Source: Fibrobacter sp. (GTDB lineage: Bacteria > Fibrobacterota > Fibrobacteria > Fibrobacterales > Fibrobacteraceae). Taken from it: DNA of 38,814 bases. Position 1 is the first letter of the stretch, and the number at the start of each line of letters is the position of its first letter. The notes beneath the pieces were generated by a model. That model did no database searches, was not told the origin of the DNA, and was given only the letters and a program-made list of their open reading frames with translations. Shown piece after piece: positions 25,664 through 33,843 of the stretch. A program made the position numbers and the translations under genes. Location: positions 1 to 38,814 of the forward strand of contig JAFXLS010000002.1 of assembly GCA_017530965.1 (NCBI GenBank). The letters are read 5' to 3'.

Positions 25664-26799
25664 AATTCACCCGGTACATGATGTGGAATTTTTTGAAGAT
25701 GTTCCTGATTGTGCTCCTGGGCGCAATCTTGATGTTTGCGGTGATTGACTTTGTGGGTAACATCAAGACTTGGCTTGCCCGTGATACCAAGGATGCTGTT
25801 GATTACTACGTAAGTTACCTGCCCTACATGCTTTACCTGATTTCTCCGGTGGCCTTGTTTATTGCGGTGCTTGCCTCTATCGGTAACATGACTCGCCACC
25901 TTGAAATGAGTGCCATGCAGAGTTCCGGCCAGGCTCCGTTCAAGACGCTGGTCCCGATTTTTGTGTTTGGTGTCCTGGTGTCGATTGGTTCCTACGAAAT
26001 GAGCGAACTCTGGCTTCCTGATGCAAACCACAAGCGTCTCGAAACTATGGAAACCAACGCCCAGCGAAAGAAAAATCCCCGCATCAAGGAAAAGCGCGAC
26101 TTTACCTTTATCGACAGTGAAAGGGCCAGCTGGTTCTTTAGGCATTATTCCGGCAAGGGCCGCTTCGGTCGCGATGTGGTGTTGCTCCTCCGCGAAGATG
26201 GACGCCTGGTAGAACGCTACGATGCTAAAATAGCCCGCTGGGTGGAAGATGCTCCCAAGGATTCCCTGGATTCCATTGCTAGACTGAAAAGCATTGACCC
26301 GCCGCCGGGATGTTGGCAATTTGAACGTGGCAACCGCCGCGAGTTCCATAAGGATGGCACGGTCAAGGTGTATCCGATTCAGCGAGAAAAGTTGTGCGGA
26401 AAGGTCACGACTTATCCGGGCGACTTAATTAACGAACGCCAGACTGCCGACGAAATGGATTCCAAGATGGTCAAGGCTCGAATCAATGTGCTTAGGCGTT
26501 CCGGCGAAGATACCCGAGCCATGGAAACTGCGCTCCAGTTTAAGCGTTCTGCCCATTGGATGAATTTGATTGTACTACTCATCGGTGCAGCCCTTTGTCA
26601 CCGCTATAGTCGTTCTGGGGGCCTTTCTCAGAAGTTCGGGGTTGGCCTCTTGATTGTTTTTAGCTATTATATCCTAGAAAGAATTGGTTTGAAGATGGGA
26701 GAAAATGGTGCGCTTTCGCCTTTTTGGGCGGCATGGATCAGTCATTTCGTATATGGCGGCGTCTCGGTGGTAATGCTGTACCGTTCCTTCCGTTTATAA
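25660..26799 (+). CDS. lptG: LptF/LptG family LPS export permease (second copy)
   Basis: A 379-residue partner permease whose ATG overlaps the stop of lptF. It shows the family layout: N-terminal helices with MMWNFLKMF, LYLISPVALFIAVLASIGNM and the motif EMSAMQSSGQAP, then SELWLPDANHKR, a periplasmic beta-domain (about 125-270) and three C-terminal helices (LIVLLIGAALCHRYSRSGG to the end). The length is normal for the family. Calling it LptG rather than LptF rests only on gene order. Confidence 0.88.
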   Translation: MKFTRYMMWNFLKMFLIVLLGAILMFAVIDFVGNIKTWLARDTKDAVDYYVSYLPYMLYLISPVALFIAVLASIGNMTRHLEMSAMQSSGQAPFKTLVPIFVFGVLVSIGSYEMSELWLPDANHKRLETMETNAQRKKNPRIKEKRDFTFIDSERASWFFRHYSGKGRFGRDVVLLLREDGRLVERYDAKIARWVEDAPKDSLDSIARLKSIDPPPGCWQFERGNRREFHKDGTVKVYPIQREKLCGKVTTYPGDLINERQTADEMDSKMVKARINVLRRSGEDTRAMETALQFKRSAHWMNLIVLLIGAALCHRYSRSGGLSQKFGVGLLIVFSYYILERIGLKMGENGALSPFWAAWISHFVYGGVSVVMLYRSFRL

Positions 26800-26809
26800 C
26801 GGGATAGAT

Positions 26810-28645
26810 ATGTCTGTTGCAGAAATTTTGTTCGTGGTCGCGGGTCTTTTGCTTGGCCTTGCATTCCAGGGGGGAATGTTCCTGTTCCTGATACCCTTTG
26901 CCGTTGTCGCGTTTGTGCTTGCCTGCATGAATCGCCCGCGTCTTGCCGGTCCGAACGCCCAGCAGCCAGCAACGACTCCCATTCCGACGATTTTCAAGAA
27001 TCGTTCGACAACGAACACACCGGTAATTACCCCGACTTTGCAGAACGAATTTTCCAATGCCCCCAAGGGTATGGCCAATGAACCCGAGGCCGCTCTTAAG
27101 GTGAGCCAGGTCTGGGCCCGTGCCAACGCCGATATTAACCGCTCCATGACCGACATGTTGTTGGCCTTGAAGATTGTGGTTCCCCATGTGAATTCGGTCA
27201 TCGTGTTTACGCAGATGGAAAACCAGAGGGAATGGGGCATCCGCAATTTTGCAAACGACAAGGAAATTTCTGTAAATCTCCGTACCCGCATTACTGAAAC
27301 TTCGGGCCTTTTGGGCCAGCTGTTTCGTTCCAACGTGAACCGCCTTCTGGAAGGCGATCTTCCGGGTGCCAAGAGTGTCATGTACTATATCGACAATCCG
27401 TCGATCAAGTCGGTGGTGGCCGTGCCTCTGATTGACCATGCCTCTGGACTCCGCGTAGGAGCCTTGGTCATGGATTCGGTTTACCCCAACGCCTTTAACG
27501 ATACGACGGCCAGCGCCCTCAAGTTTATTGCTAGCGCGATTTCGATGCTGGACTACAAGGGCTTCTATTCGGCTCAGAAGCACATTGCCCTGCAACAGTA
27601 CGGTGGACTTTACAGTTACCTGCGCAAGTTCTTCCAGACCATGACGGTGAAGGACATTTACAAGCAGATTATCAATTACGTGAAGGCCAACATGGCCTAC
27701 GACCGCTTGACGATTCTCGCCTTGGATCAGGGCGACGACATGAATGGTCATGTGGTGTTCTGCGACGGTGTGGATTCCGAACAGTTCGCAAACAAGACCT
27801 TTACGCTTTCGGACAAGGGCGTCTTTGTACTGGCCCTCTTGCGTAACCGTCCCATGGAACGTTCCTTCTTGCCGGGCTTCAAGGACTACCTGCCTCGGTT
27901 GAATGATTCCGAACGCAAGAACTTGAACTTGCGCCAGATTTTGGTGATGCCTATTGCGGCCGAGCATGATTCCGAGACAGCAGAAATTGCCATTTGCCTT
28001 GAAAGCAGCAGTTCCATGCCTTACAACGATCACGAAAAGGAACTGCTCAAGGCCTTTGCCGGTGTTGCAGGGTTTGCCTACAATCGCGCCCGCAAGTTCG
28101 AACAGGGCTGCGACCAGGCCATGCGCGACGGTCATACGGGTCTCATCAACAAGAAGACTATGTTCGAAAAGCTCCGGGCCGAAAAAGTTCGTGCCGACCG
28201 TAGCAAGTATAGCATCGGTCTCCTGATGATGGATATTGACCACTTTAAGCATGTGAACGATACCTACGGACACCCCATCGGAGATGTGGTCATCAAGGGT
28301 ATTGCCGATACCATCAGCAAGGAAATCCGCGGCGAAATCGACGTGGTAGCCCGCTTTGGTGGCGAAGAATTCGTGGTGGCCTTGATTGATACCAATGCCG
28401 AAGGCATGGTAGAAACCGCAGAACGAATCCGCAAGTCTGTGGAAAAGCTGGTGTTCGATGTGCATCAGGCTGAACCTTTGCGTGTCACGGTGAGCGTCGG
28501 AGCCTTCTTGCTTACGCAGGGCTTTAACGGTGACTTGCAGAAGGCTATCAATAATGCAGACCAGGCGCTGTACCGTGCTAAGGAAGGTGGCCGTAACCAG
28601 GTCGTGCAGTTTGAAACCATCGAGAAAGAACCGGCAACGGTTTAA
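26810..28645 (+). CDS. Membrane GAF-GGDEF diguanylate cyclase
   Basis: A 611-residue protein starting 10 nt after lptG. A hydrophobic hairpin (about 5-45) anchors it in the membrane. Two GAF-like regions follow: about 105-240 with SVVAVPLIDHASGLRVGALV, and about 265-430 with ILVMPIAAE. The C-terminal GGDEF domain (about 440-605) has DGHTGLINKKTMFEKL, LLMMDIDHFKHVNDTYGHPI and the active-site loop GGEEF (517-521), so cyclic-di-GMP synthesis is expected. The inhibitory I-site RxxD is not intact: D511 is in place but the arginine lies one residue too early (R507), with glycine at 508. It lies directly downstream of the LPS transport genes, perhaps by simple read-through. Confidence 0.9.
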   Translation: MSVAEILFVVAGLLLGLAFQGGMFLFLIPFAVVAFVLACMNRPRLAGPNAQQPATTPIPTIFKNRSTTNTPVITPTLQNEFSNAPKGMANEPEAALKVSQVWARANADINRSMTDMLLALKIVVPHVNSVIVFTQMENQREWGIRNFANDKEISVNLRTRITETSGLLGQLFRSNVNRLLEGDLPGAKSVMYYIDNPSIKSVVAVPLIDHASGLRVGALVMDSVYPNAFNDTTASALKFIASAISMLDYKGFYSAQKHIALQQYGGLYSYLRKFFQTMTVKDIYKQIINYVKANMAYDRLTILALDQGDDMNGHVVFCDGVDSEQFANKTFTLSDKGVFVLALLRNRPMERSFLPGFKDYLPRLNDSERKNLNLRQILVMPIAAEHDSETAEIAICLESSSSMPYNDHEKELLKAFAGVAGFAYNRARKFEQGCDQAMRDGHTGLINKKTMFEKLRAEKVRADRSKYSIGLLMMDIDHFKHVNDTYGHPIGDVVIKGIADTISKEIRGEIDVVARFGGEEFVVALIDTNAEGMVETAERIRKSVEKLVFDVHQAEPLRVTVSVGAFLLTQGFNGDLQKAINNADQALYRAKEGGRNQVVQFETIEKEPATV

Positions 28646-28665
28646 CTAGAAAAAAGAAATGAGCT

Positions 28666-30159
28666 ATGTTCACAGTCGTCGATTGGATAGTCCTTGTAGC
28701 GTATCTGTTGCTTTCTGTGGCAATAGGTCTCTTTGTTTCTCGCGGAAATAAGAATCTTAAAGAATACATGCTTGGGGGAGGCTCTATCCCCTGGGTGGCC
28801 GTGGGCATTAGCCTTATTGCAACTTCTGTTAGCGCCACGACGTTCCTCGGTGCTCCTGCCGATGTGTACGGCGACAACATGACTTTCCTCATGTTCCAGA
28901 TAGGGGCTCTTATCAGTATCGTGGTGGTGGGCTTCGTGTTTATTCCCCGGTTCCGTACTTCGGGCATCAATAGTGCCTACGAACTTTTCGAAGTCCGTTT
29001 CTCGCGCCCGGTGCGTCGGATTGCGGCTATTTTCTATTGCTTGCATTTGTTGCTCCGTACAGGCATTCTCCTGTTCGCTCCGTCCCTGGTGCTGGCGCAG
29101 ATTTTGCATATCGACTTAAAACTGGCGATTATCGTGTCCGCGGCGGTGGCCATATTCTATACATGGTTTGGCGGTATCAAGGCGGTAATCTGGACCGACG
29201 TGATGCAGTTCGTTGTGTTCTTTGGCGGCGGTGCGTTGGTGCTGATTCTCATTTCGAATGCGGTCGGCGGTTTCGGCGAAATGGCCGCCCTTGCTAGCGA
29301 AGCGGGCAAGACCAAGTGGTGGGACGCCTCGATGGATATCTCGAATGCGCGTACGCTCGTGTCGGCAGGCTTTGCCTATGCGATTCTTGAAATTGCCATT
29401 CGCGGTTGTGACCAGCAGTTTGTGCAGCGTTATTTGAGCTGTAAAGATGTAAAGGCGGCCAACCGCTCCAGCGTGCTTTCCATGGTGCTTGGCTGTGCGG
29501 TCTCGATTCTTTTCTACTGGGTCGGTGCGGCACTCTATGTTTATTATCAGAAGGCGCATGCGGCGGTACTCCCCGAGGGCTTGGGTCAAAACGACGTATT
29601 CCCTTATTTTATTGTAAACGGTTTGCCGGTGGGTGTGACCGGTTTGATTGTGGCTGCGATTTGTGCGGCTGCCATGAGTAGCCTTTCTGGGGCCATTAAT
29701 TCTTTAGGTAACACTTCGGAACGAGATTTCTTGGGGTGGGATGAAAACTCTGGAATTGGTGGTCTCAAGCGTGCCAAGATCTGGACTGTGGTTTGGGGCG
29801 TCCTGGGAATTTTCTTTGCCTTGTTTGCGGCAACCCAGCAGGGGAGCCTCCTTAAGAATGCGCTGTTCTTTACTGGACTTTTCACGGGTCCGCTTCTGGG
29901 TATGTTTCTGTTGGCCTTCTTTGCCGACAAGGTATTCGGAACGGGTGAAAAAAAGTTGCGTGGCTGGGTGGTCATTGTGGCTGTGGTTTGCGGTATGGCT
30001 AGCCTTATTCTGGTGCAGGGGATTCCCGCCTTTGGCGTGCCCGCTGTATTGGGCGGAATATTCAGCTGGCCCTGGATGCCCTTTATTAGCATGACGACGA
30101 CAATTGCTGTTGCCCTGCTTGTCAATGCAATCGTGAATTTGTTTGCTGTAAAGAAATAA
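28666..30159 (+). CDS. Sodium:solute symporter family transporter
   Basis: A 497-residue polytopic membrane protein of the SSS/SLC5 family. The start shows the family signature: VDWIVLVAYLLLSVAIGLFV, NLKEYMLGGGSIPWVAVGISL, ATSVSATTFLGAPADVYG and a middle helix with FIPRFRTSGINSAYELFEVR. About 13 helices are visible, including AAAMSSLSGAINSLGN, a region that usually contributes to the Na+ site. The substrate (sugar, amino acid or sialate-like) cannot be told from the sequence. It is 20 nt after the diguanylate cyclase gene. Confidence 0.9.
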   Translation: MFTVVDWIVLVAYLLLSVAIGLFVSRGNKNLKEYMLGGGSIPWVAVGISLIATSVSATTFLGAPADVYGDNMTFLMFQIGALISIVVVGFVFIPRFRTSGINSAYELFEVRFSRPVRRIAAIFYCLHLLLRTGILLFAPSLVLAQILHIDLKLAIIVSAAVAIFYTWFGGIKAVIWTDVMQFVVFFGGGALVLILISNAVGGFGEMAALASEAGKTKWWDASMDISNARTLVSAGFAYAILEIAIRGCDQQFVQRYLSCKDVKAANRSSVLSMVLGCAVSILFYWVGAALYVYYQKAHAAVLPEGLGQNDVFPYFIVNGLPVGVTGLIVAAICAAAMSSLSGAINSLGNTSERDFLGWDENSGIGGLKRAKIWTVVWGVLGIFFALFAATQQGSLLKNALFFTGLFTGPLLGMFLLAFFADKVFGTGEKKLRGWVVIVAVVCGMASLILVQGIPAFGVPAVLGGIFSWPWMPFISMTTTIAVALLVNAIVNLFAVKK

Positions 30160-30179
30160 TTTTATACAAGGGGTTGTAT

Positions 30180-30938
30180 ATGAACAAGGTTACACTGGGG
30201 TTGGTCCTGCTGGTTGCACTGCTGGGCTTCTTGCTGCTCACGACAGATAATGGCTGCATGGCTTCCAAGCGTCCGCTGGAAGTTTCGTCTGTTGTAGGTA
30301 GCTCCAATACGGCTACTGTCGAAGTGTCTGCTTCGGAATCCCATAAGTACGAGGCCAACGAATTCTTGACGGTGGCCAGGCTGGAACTCCACGGAAAAGA
30401 CAAGGAGCTTTTGTTCAAACAGTTGACGAGCCGCCGGTTCTCTATTTTTGAACAAATGAGAGTTCTGGAAATTTCGGAAGCCGATATTGAACAGAATAGT
30501 ATCGAAATGCGCAAGGAATGGTCCTACGACAAGGGAACCCGCAGCCTTACGGGCTATGTGGTAAGCCAGTCCTTTGCCATCAAGAGTTCCTCCAGGTCTG
30601 TGGCCGCCGCTGCTGTTGCCGCCCTTTCGGCAGAGATGGATGTAGAAATCGACTATACGTCTGCAACGCTCAAGAACCAGGATTCCTTAAAGAATGAAGC
30701 GATTCATGCCGTGGGCAAGAAGGCGCTTGAAAAGGCTGAAAATTATGCGGCAAGTGTCGGCGGTAAGTTGGGTAAGGTGATTGCCGTCCGCGACGATGAC
30801 AGCGGATCTGATTCCTATGTCCGCCGCCACGAAGTTTTTGCCATGGCTAAGGGGGGTGATGATGCCGTTCTGTCTTCGGTTGCCGACTCCGTTGAAATTT
30901 CAGCGTCTATTCATTTGGTTGTAGAACTGCTCCAATAG
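30180..30938 (+). CDS. SIMPL (DUF541) domain periplasmic protein
   Basis: A 252-residue protein. I chose ATG 30180 because AAGGGG at 30168-30173 sits 6 nt upstream; an in-frame TTG at 30174 is less likely. One N-terminal hydrophobic helix (TLGLVLLVALLGFLLL) is a signal anchor or signal peptide. The cysteine after it (DNGC) does not fit a good lipobox. The rest matches the SIMPL/DUF541 layout: an ATVEVSASE start, a central SLTGYVVSQSFAIK segment, and the AVGKKALEKAENYAASVGGKLGK helix region (written here as its recognisable pattern AxxKAxxYAxxxGxxLG). Members are periplasmic or membrane-bound with no fixed function. It ends the run of genes begun by lptF. Confidence 0.8.
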   Translation: MNKVTLGLVLLVALLGFLLLTTDNGCMASKRPLEVSSVVGSSNTATVEVSASESHKYEANEFLTVARLELHGKDKELLFKQLTSRRFSIFEQMRVLEISEADIEQNSIEMRKEWSYDKGTRSLTGYVVSQSFAIKSSSRSVAAAAVAALSAEMDVEIDYTSATLKNQDSLKNEAIHAVGKKALEKAENYAASVGGKLGKVIAVRDDDSGSDSYVRRHEVFAMAKGGDDAVLSSVADSVEISASIHLVVELLQ

Positions 30939-31028
30939 GGTGCTAGTCATACTAGTTTTATTTGTCAAGACGTTGTTTACAAAAAACTTTTATTTTTCTG
31001 TTGATAAGTACTCTTGATGGTTACAATT

Positions 31029-31065
31029 AGCTAACTGCTTATAAATAAAGGCGTTAGCTTTTTTT
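31029..31065 (+). terminator. Rho-independent terminator after SIMPL gene
   Basis: AGCTAAC (31029-31035) pairs with GTTAGCT (31053-31059), a perfect 7-bp stem around a 17-nt loop, running straight into seven Ts. It lies about 90 nt after the SIMPL stop codon. Confidence 0.65.
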
Positions 31066-31205
31066 ATGTTTATTTTGTTCGAAACGGGGGATGGCCCCTC
31101 TGTTTTGAATTGTTGATAAGTTTGATTTTGTATATTAAAATTTACTTAAAAAGCGTTTTTTTTTTGAAAAATGTCTTCCAATGACACTTACATTTATTAT
31201 ATTGT

Positions 31206-31254
31206 TTTCCATATCTTGTGCTTCGCCCCAAAACCTGGACACAAGATATAGTAA
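31206..31254 (+). promoter_or_regulatory. Candidate NrdR box pair upstream of nrdD
   Basis: The 16-mer at 31239-31254 (ACACAAGATATAGTAA) fits 13 of 16 positions of the NrdR consensus ACACWATATATWGTGT. The one at 31206-31221 fits 10. They start 33 bp apart, close to three helical turns, as paired NrdR boxes usually do, and sit just after a TATATT box. Their inner parts also form a perfect inverted repeat, ATATCTTGTG (31211-31220) with CACAAGATAT (31240-31249). NrdR is the usual repressor of ribonucleotide reductase genes. Confidence 0.5.
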
Positions 31255-31337
31255 ATACCGGAATTGAAAGAAAAAAGTATGCTCGACACGAATTTTGCTC
31301 ATTGTGAGCCTGTTCGCCGGGTAGCAAGGATTGGTAG

Positions 31338-33668
31338 ATGATTGTTTCTGTAAGGAAGCGCGACGGCCGTGAGATGCCGTTCAACATTGAAAAGATTGCC
31401 GACGCCATTGTCAAGGCTTTCCGCGCATCGGGCGAACTCGACGAACAGATTAAGGCCGCCCAAAGTCAGTTGAATTTGTTGGGAAGCGATGACGTGCTCA
31501 CGAGCACGGCCCTCAAGGTGTCTGCCGATGTGGTGGGCAGACTTGAATCCGAAGGCAAGAATATTCCCGAAATCGAAGAAATCCAGGATGCTGTCGAAAA
31601 GGCTCTTACCGAAGGTGGCTATGCCGATACCGCCAAGAGCTACATCCTGTACCGTGCCGAACGTACCCGCGTGCGCGAAGTCAATACTCGCCTCATGCAT
31701 ACGCTCCGCGACATTACTTTCAGTTCTGCCAAGGAATCTGACCTCAAACGCGAAAATGCGAATATCGACGGCGATACCGCCATGGGTACCATGCTTAAGT
31801 ATGGTTCCGAATCCGCCAAGCATTTCTACACCATGATGATGCTCAAGCCTGAGCACAGCCGCGCCCACATGGAAGGCGATATCCATATCCACGATTTGGA
31901 TTTCTATTCCCTTACCATGACCTGCTGCCAGATTGACTTGAAGAAGCTTTTCAAGAATGGCTTTAACACCGGTCACGGTCATCTGCGTGAACCCAAGGAT
32001 ATCCGTAGCTACGCCGCCTTGGCCGCTATTGCTATTCAGTCTAACCAGAACGACCAGCATGGTGGTCAGTCCATTCCGAACTTTGACTACGCCATGGCCG
32101 ATGGCGTGCGCATCACTTACCGCAAGGCCTACCTCTCCAATATCGTCAAGGCCCTCATTCTTCTCACCGATAAGACCGAAGAAGAAATCCAGCCGGTGGT
32201 GAAGAAGCTCCATACCGAAATGGCTGAAATGGGCATGGTTGCAACGCTTGTGCCGAATGAAAAGTTCCAGGAAGCTGAAGCTCGCGAACTGTCCAAGACT
32301 TATGGTGAAGAAATCACCAAGAATGCACAGAAGTTTGCCGAAAAGATGGCCTACGAAGAAACCGACAAGGCGACCTTCCAGGCTATGGAAGCCTTTGATC
32401 ATAACCTGAACTCCATGCACAGCCGCGCCGGTGCCCAGACTCCGTTCTCCAGCATCAACTATGGTATGTGCACCGAGCCTGAAGCTCGCATGGCTATGCG
32501 TAACTTACTTCTCACCACCGAAGACGGTTTGGGTGGTGGCGAAACGGCTATCTTCCCGATTCAGATTTTCCGCGTCAAGGAAGGTATCAGCCTGAATCCG
32601 GGCGACCCGAACTATGACTTGTTCAAGCTGGCTTGCCGCGTGAGTGCCAAGCGCTTGTTCCCGAACTTCAGCTTCCAGGATGCCCCGTACAATTTGCAGT
32701 ACTACAAGCCGGGTCACCCTGAAACCGAAATTGCTTACATGGGTTGCCGTACCCGCGTGATCGGTAACCATTACGATCCGAGCCGCGAAATCAGCTTCGG
32801 TCGTGGCAACCTGAGCTTTACATCAATCAACCTTCCGCGTATCGCCATCAAGATGAAGTCTGTGGACCTGTTCTTCAAGGAACTGGATCGCATGATGCAG
32901 TTGGTGAGCGATCAGCTCATGGAACGCTTTGCCGTCCAGAGCAAGCGCAAGGTCAAGAACTTCCCGTTCCTTATGGGACAGGGCGTTTGGATCGATTCCG
33001 AAAAGCTCGGCTGGGAAGACACCGTGGACGAAGTCATCAAGCACGGTACGCTTTCCATTGGCTTTATCGGTCTTGCCGAAACCCTGGTGATGCTCACGGG
33101 CAAGCACCACGGCGAATCCGAAGAATCCCAGAAGCTGGGCCTCCAGATTATCGGTCACATGCGCGAATTCTGCGACAAGGAATCCGAACGTCTCGGCCTC
33201 AACTTCAGCTTGTTGGCCACTCCGGCCGAAGGCCTTTCTGGCCGATTTGTTCGCATGGACAAGAAAAAGTTCGGTATTATTCCGGGCGTTACCGACCGCG
33301 ATTACTACACCAACTCTTTCCATGTGCCGGTGTACTACAAGATTTCCGCTTTCAAGAAGATTTCCTTGGAAGCTCCCTATCACGCACTCACCAATGCTGG
33401 TCACATCAGCTACATCGAACTGGATGGTGACCCGACCCAGAACCTGGATGCATTCGAAAAGATCGTGCATCACATGGCAAAGTCCGGCATTGGTTATGGT
33501 TCCATCAACCACCCGGTGGACCGCGACCCTGTCTGCGGATTCGTAGGTGTGATTGGCGATGTTTGCCCTCGTTGCGGACGTAGCGAAGGTCATGCCATCT
33601 CGGAAGAAAAACTGAAGGAACTGCGTAGACTTTATCCGGCTATGCCCGCCTTCAAGGGCATCCGCTAA
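31338..33668 (+). CDS. nrdD: Anaerobic ribonucleotide reductase large chain lacking the glycyl radical end
   Basis: A 776-residue class III ribonucleotide reductase chain, which makes deoxyribonucleotides from ribonucleoside triphosphates without oxygen. It has an N-terminal ATP-cone (about 1-95, SVRKRDGREMPFN), MEGDIHIHDLDFY, DQHGGQSIPNFDYAMADGV, SRAGAQTPFSSINYG, and the likely thiyl radical cysteine in AYMGCRTRV (C470). The zinc-ribbon end has C733, C743 and C746 (VCGF, CPRCG), but the first of the usual four cysteines is D730. Normally a glycyl radical motif (RxxGYL) follows about 12 residues later. Here the chain instead ends after 30 other residues, and the motif is encoded by the next small gene. 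AAGGA precedes the ATG with good spacing. Probably NrdR-controlled. Confidence 0.95.
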   Translation: MIVSVRKRDGREMPFNIEKIADAIVKAFRASGELDEQIKAAQSQLNLLGSDDVLTSTALKVSADVVGRLESEGKNIPEIEEIQDAVEKALTEGGYADTAKSYILYRAERTRVREVNTRLMHTLRDITFSSAKESDLKRENANIDGDTAMGTMLKYGSESAKHFYTMMMLKPEHSRAHMEGDIHIHDLDFYSLTMTCCQIDLKKLFKNGFNTGHGHLREPKDIRSYAALAAIAIQSNQNDQHGGQSIPNFDYAMADGVRITYRKAYLSNIVKALILLTDKTEEEIQPVVKKLHTEMAEMGMVATLVPNEKFQEAEARELSKTYGEEITKNAQKFAEKMAYEETDKATFQAMEAFDHNLNSMHSRAGAQTPFSSINYGMCTEPEARMAMRNLLLTTEDGLGGGETAIFPIQIFRVKEGISLNPGDPNYDLFKLACRVSAKRLFPNFSFQDAPYNLQYYKPGHPETEIAYMGCRTRVIGNHYDPSREISFGRGNLSFTSINLPRIAIKMKSVDLFFKELDRMMQLVSDQLMERFAVQSKRKVKNFPFLMGQGVWIDSEKLGWEDTVDEVIKHGTLSIGFIGLAETLVMLTGKHHGESEESQKLGLQIIGHMREFCDKESERLGLNFSLLATPAEGLSGRFVRMDKKKFGIIPGVTDRDYYTNSFHVPVYYKISAFKKISLEAPYHALTNAGHISYIELDGDPTQNLDAFEKIVHHMAKSGIGYGSINHPVDRDPVCGFVGVIGDVCPRCGRSEGHAISEEKLKELRRLYPAMPAFKGIR

Positions 33669-33692
33669 AAATTTCTAGTAAGGAGAAGTAAA

Positions 33693-33839
33693 ATGTCTGA
33701 AAAAGAACTGCATAAGTACGGTGAAGGTGTTGGCTTCGAACGTATCCGCCGCATCACGGGTTACCTCGTGGGTACAGTTGATCGTTTCAACAATGCCAAG
33801 CGTGCCGAAGTGAACGATCGCGTCAAGCACGGCGTATAA
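33693..33839 (+). CDS. Stand-alone glycyl radical subunit of NrdD
   Basis: A 48-residue protein. Residues 16-26 read ERIRRITGYLV, the glycyl radical signature of class III ribonucleotide reductase (R-x-x-G-Y-L), with the radical on G23. The rest, VDRFNNAKRAEVNDRVKHGV, matches the usual NrdD C-terminal tail. It has its own strong ribosome binding site, AAGGAG at 33680-33685, 7 nt before ATG. It is in the same frame as nrdD, 24 nt after its TAA, with no other stop between. It is followed 4 nt later by nrdG. So the catalytic chain and the radical domain are made as two polypeptides. The alternative is stop read-through or a sequencing-level nonsense error, less likely given the ribosome binding site and the unique flanking residues. 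Confidence 0.85.
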   Translation: MSEKELHKYGEGVGFERIRRITGYLVGTVDRFNNAKRAEVNDRVKHGV

Positions 33840-33843
33840 TTAT

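Larger units (their letters stand above)
30939..31337. other. AT-rich 399-bp intergenic region before nrdD
   Basis: No open reading frame of note. It holds a probable terminator (31029-31065), a smaller GGGG-ATGG-CCCC hairpin around 31087-31098, a long T-run (31156-31165), a TATATT box at 31198-31203 and a candidate NrdR box pair (31206-31254). The nrdD ribosome binding site AAGGA is at 31326-31330. Confidence 0.7.

Noticed and set aside
26738..28465. Antisense open frame of 575 residues inside the GGDEF gene
   Set aside because: The sense frame has clear GAF and GGEEF motifs; the antisense is a shadow.
30939..31337. Riboswitch (for example cobalamin) before nrdD
   Set aside because: No cobalamin-box-like conserved core is visible, and class III reductase does not use B12; the inverted repeat fits NrdR boxes better.
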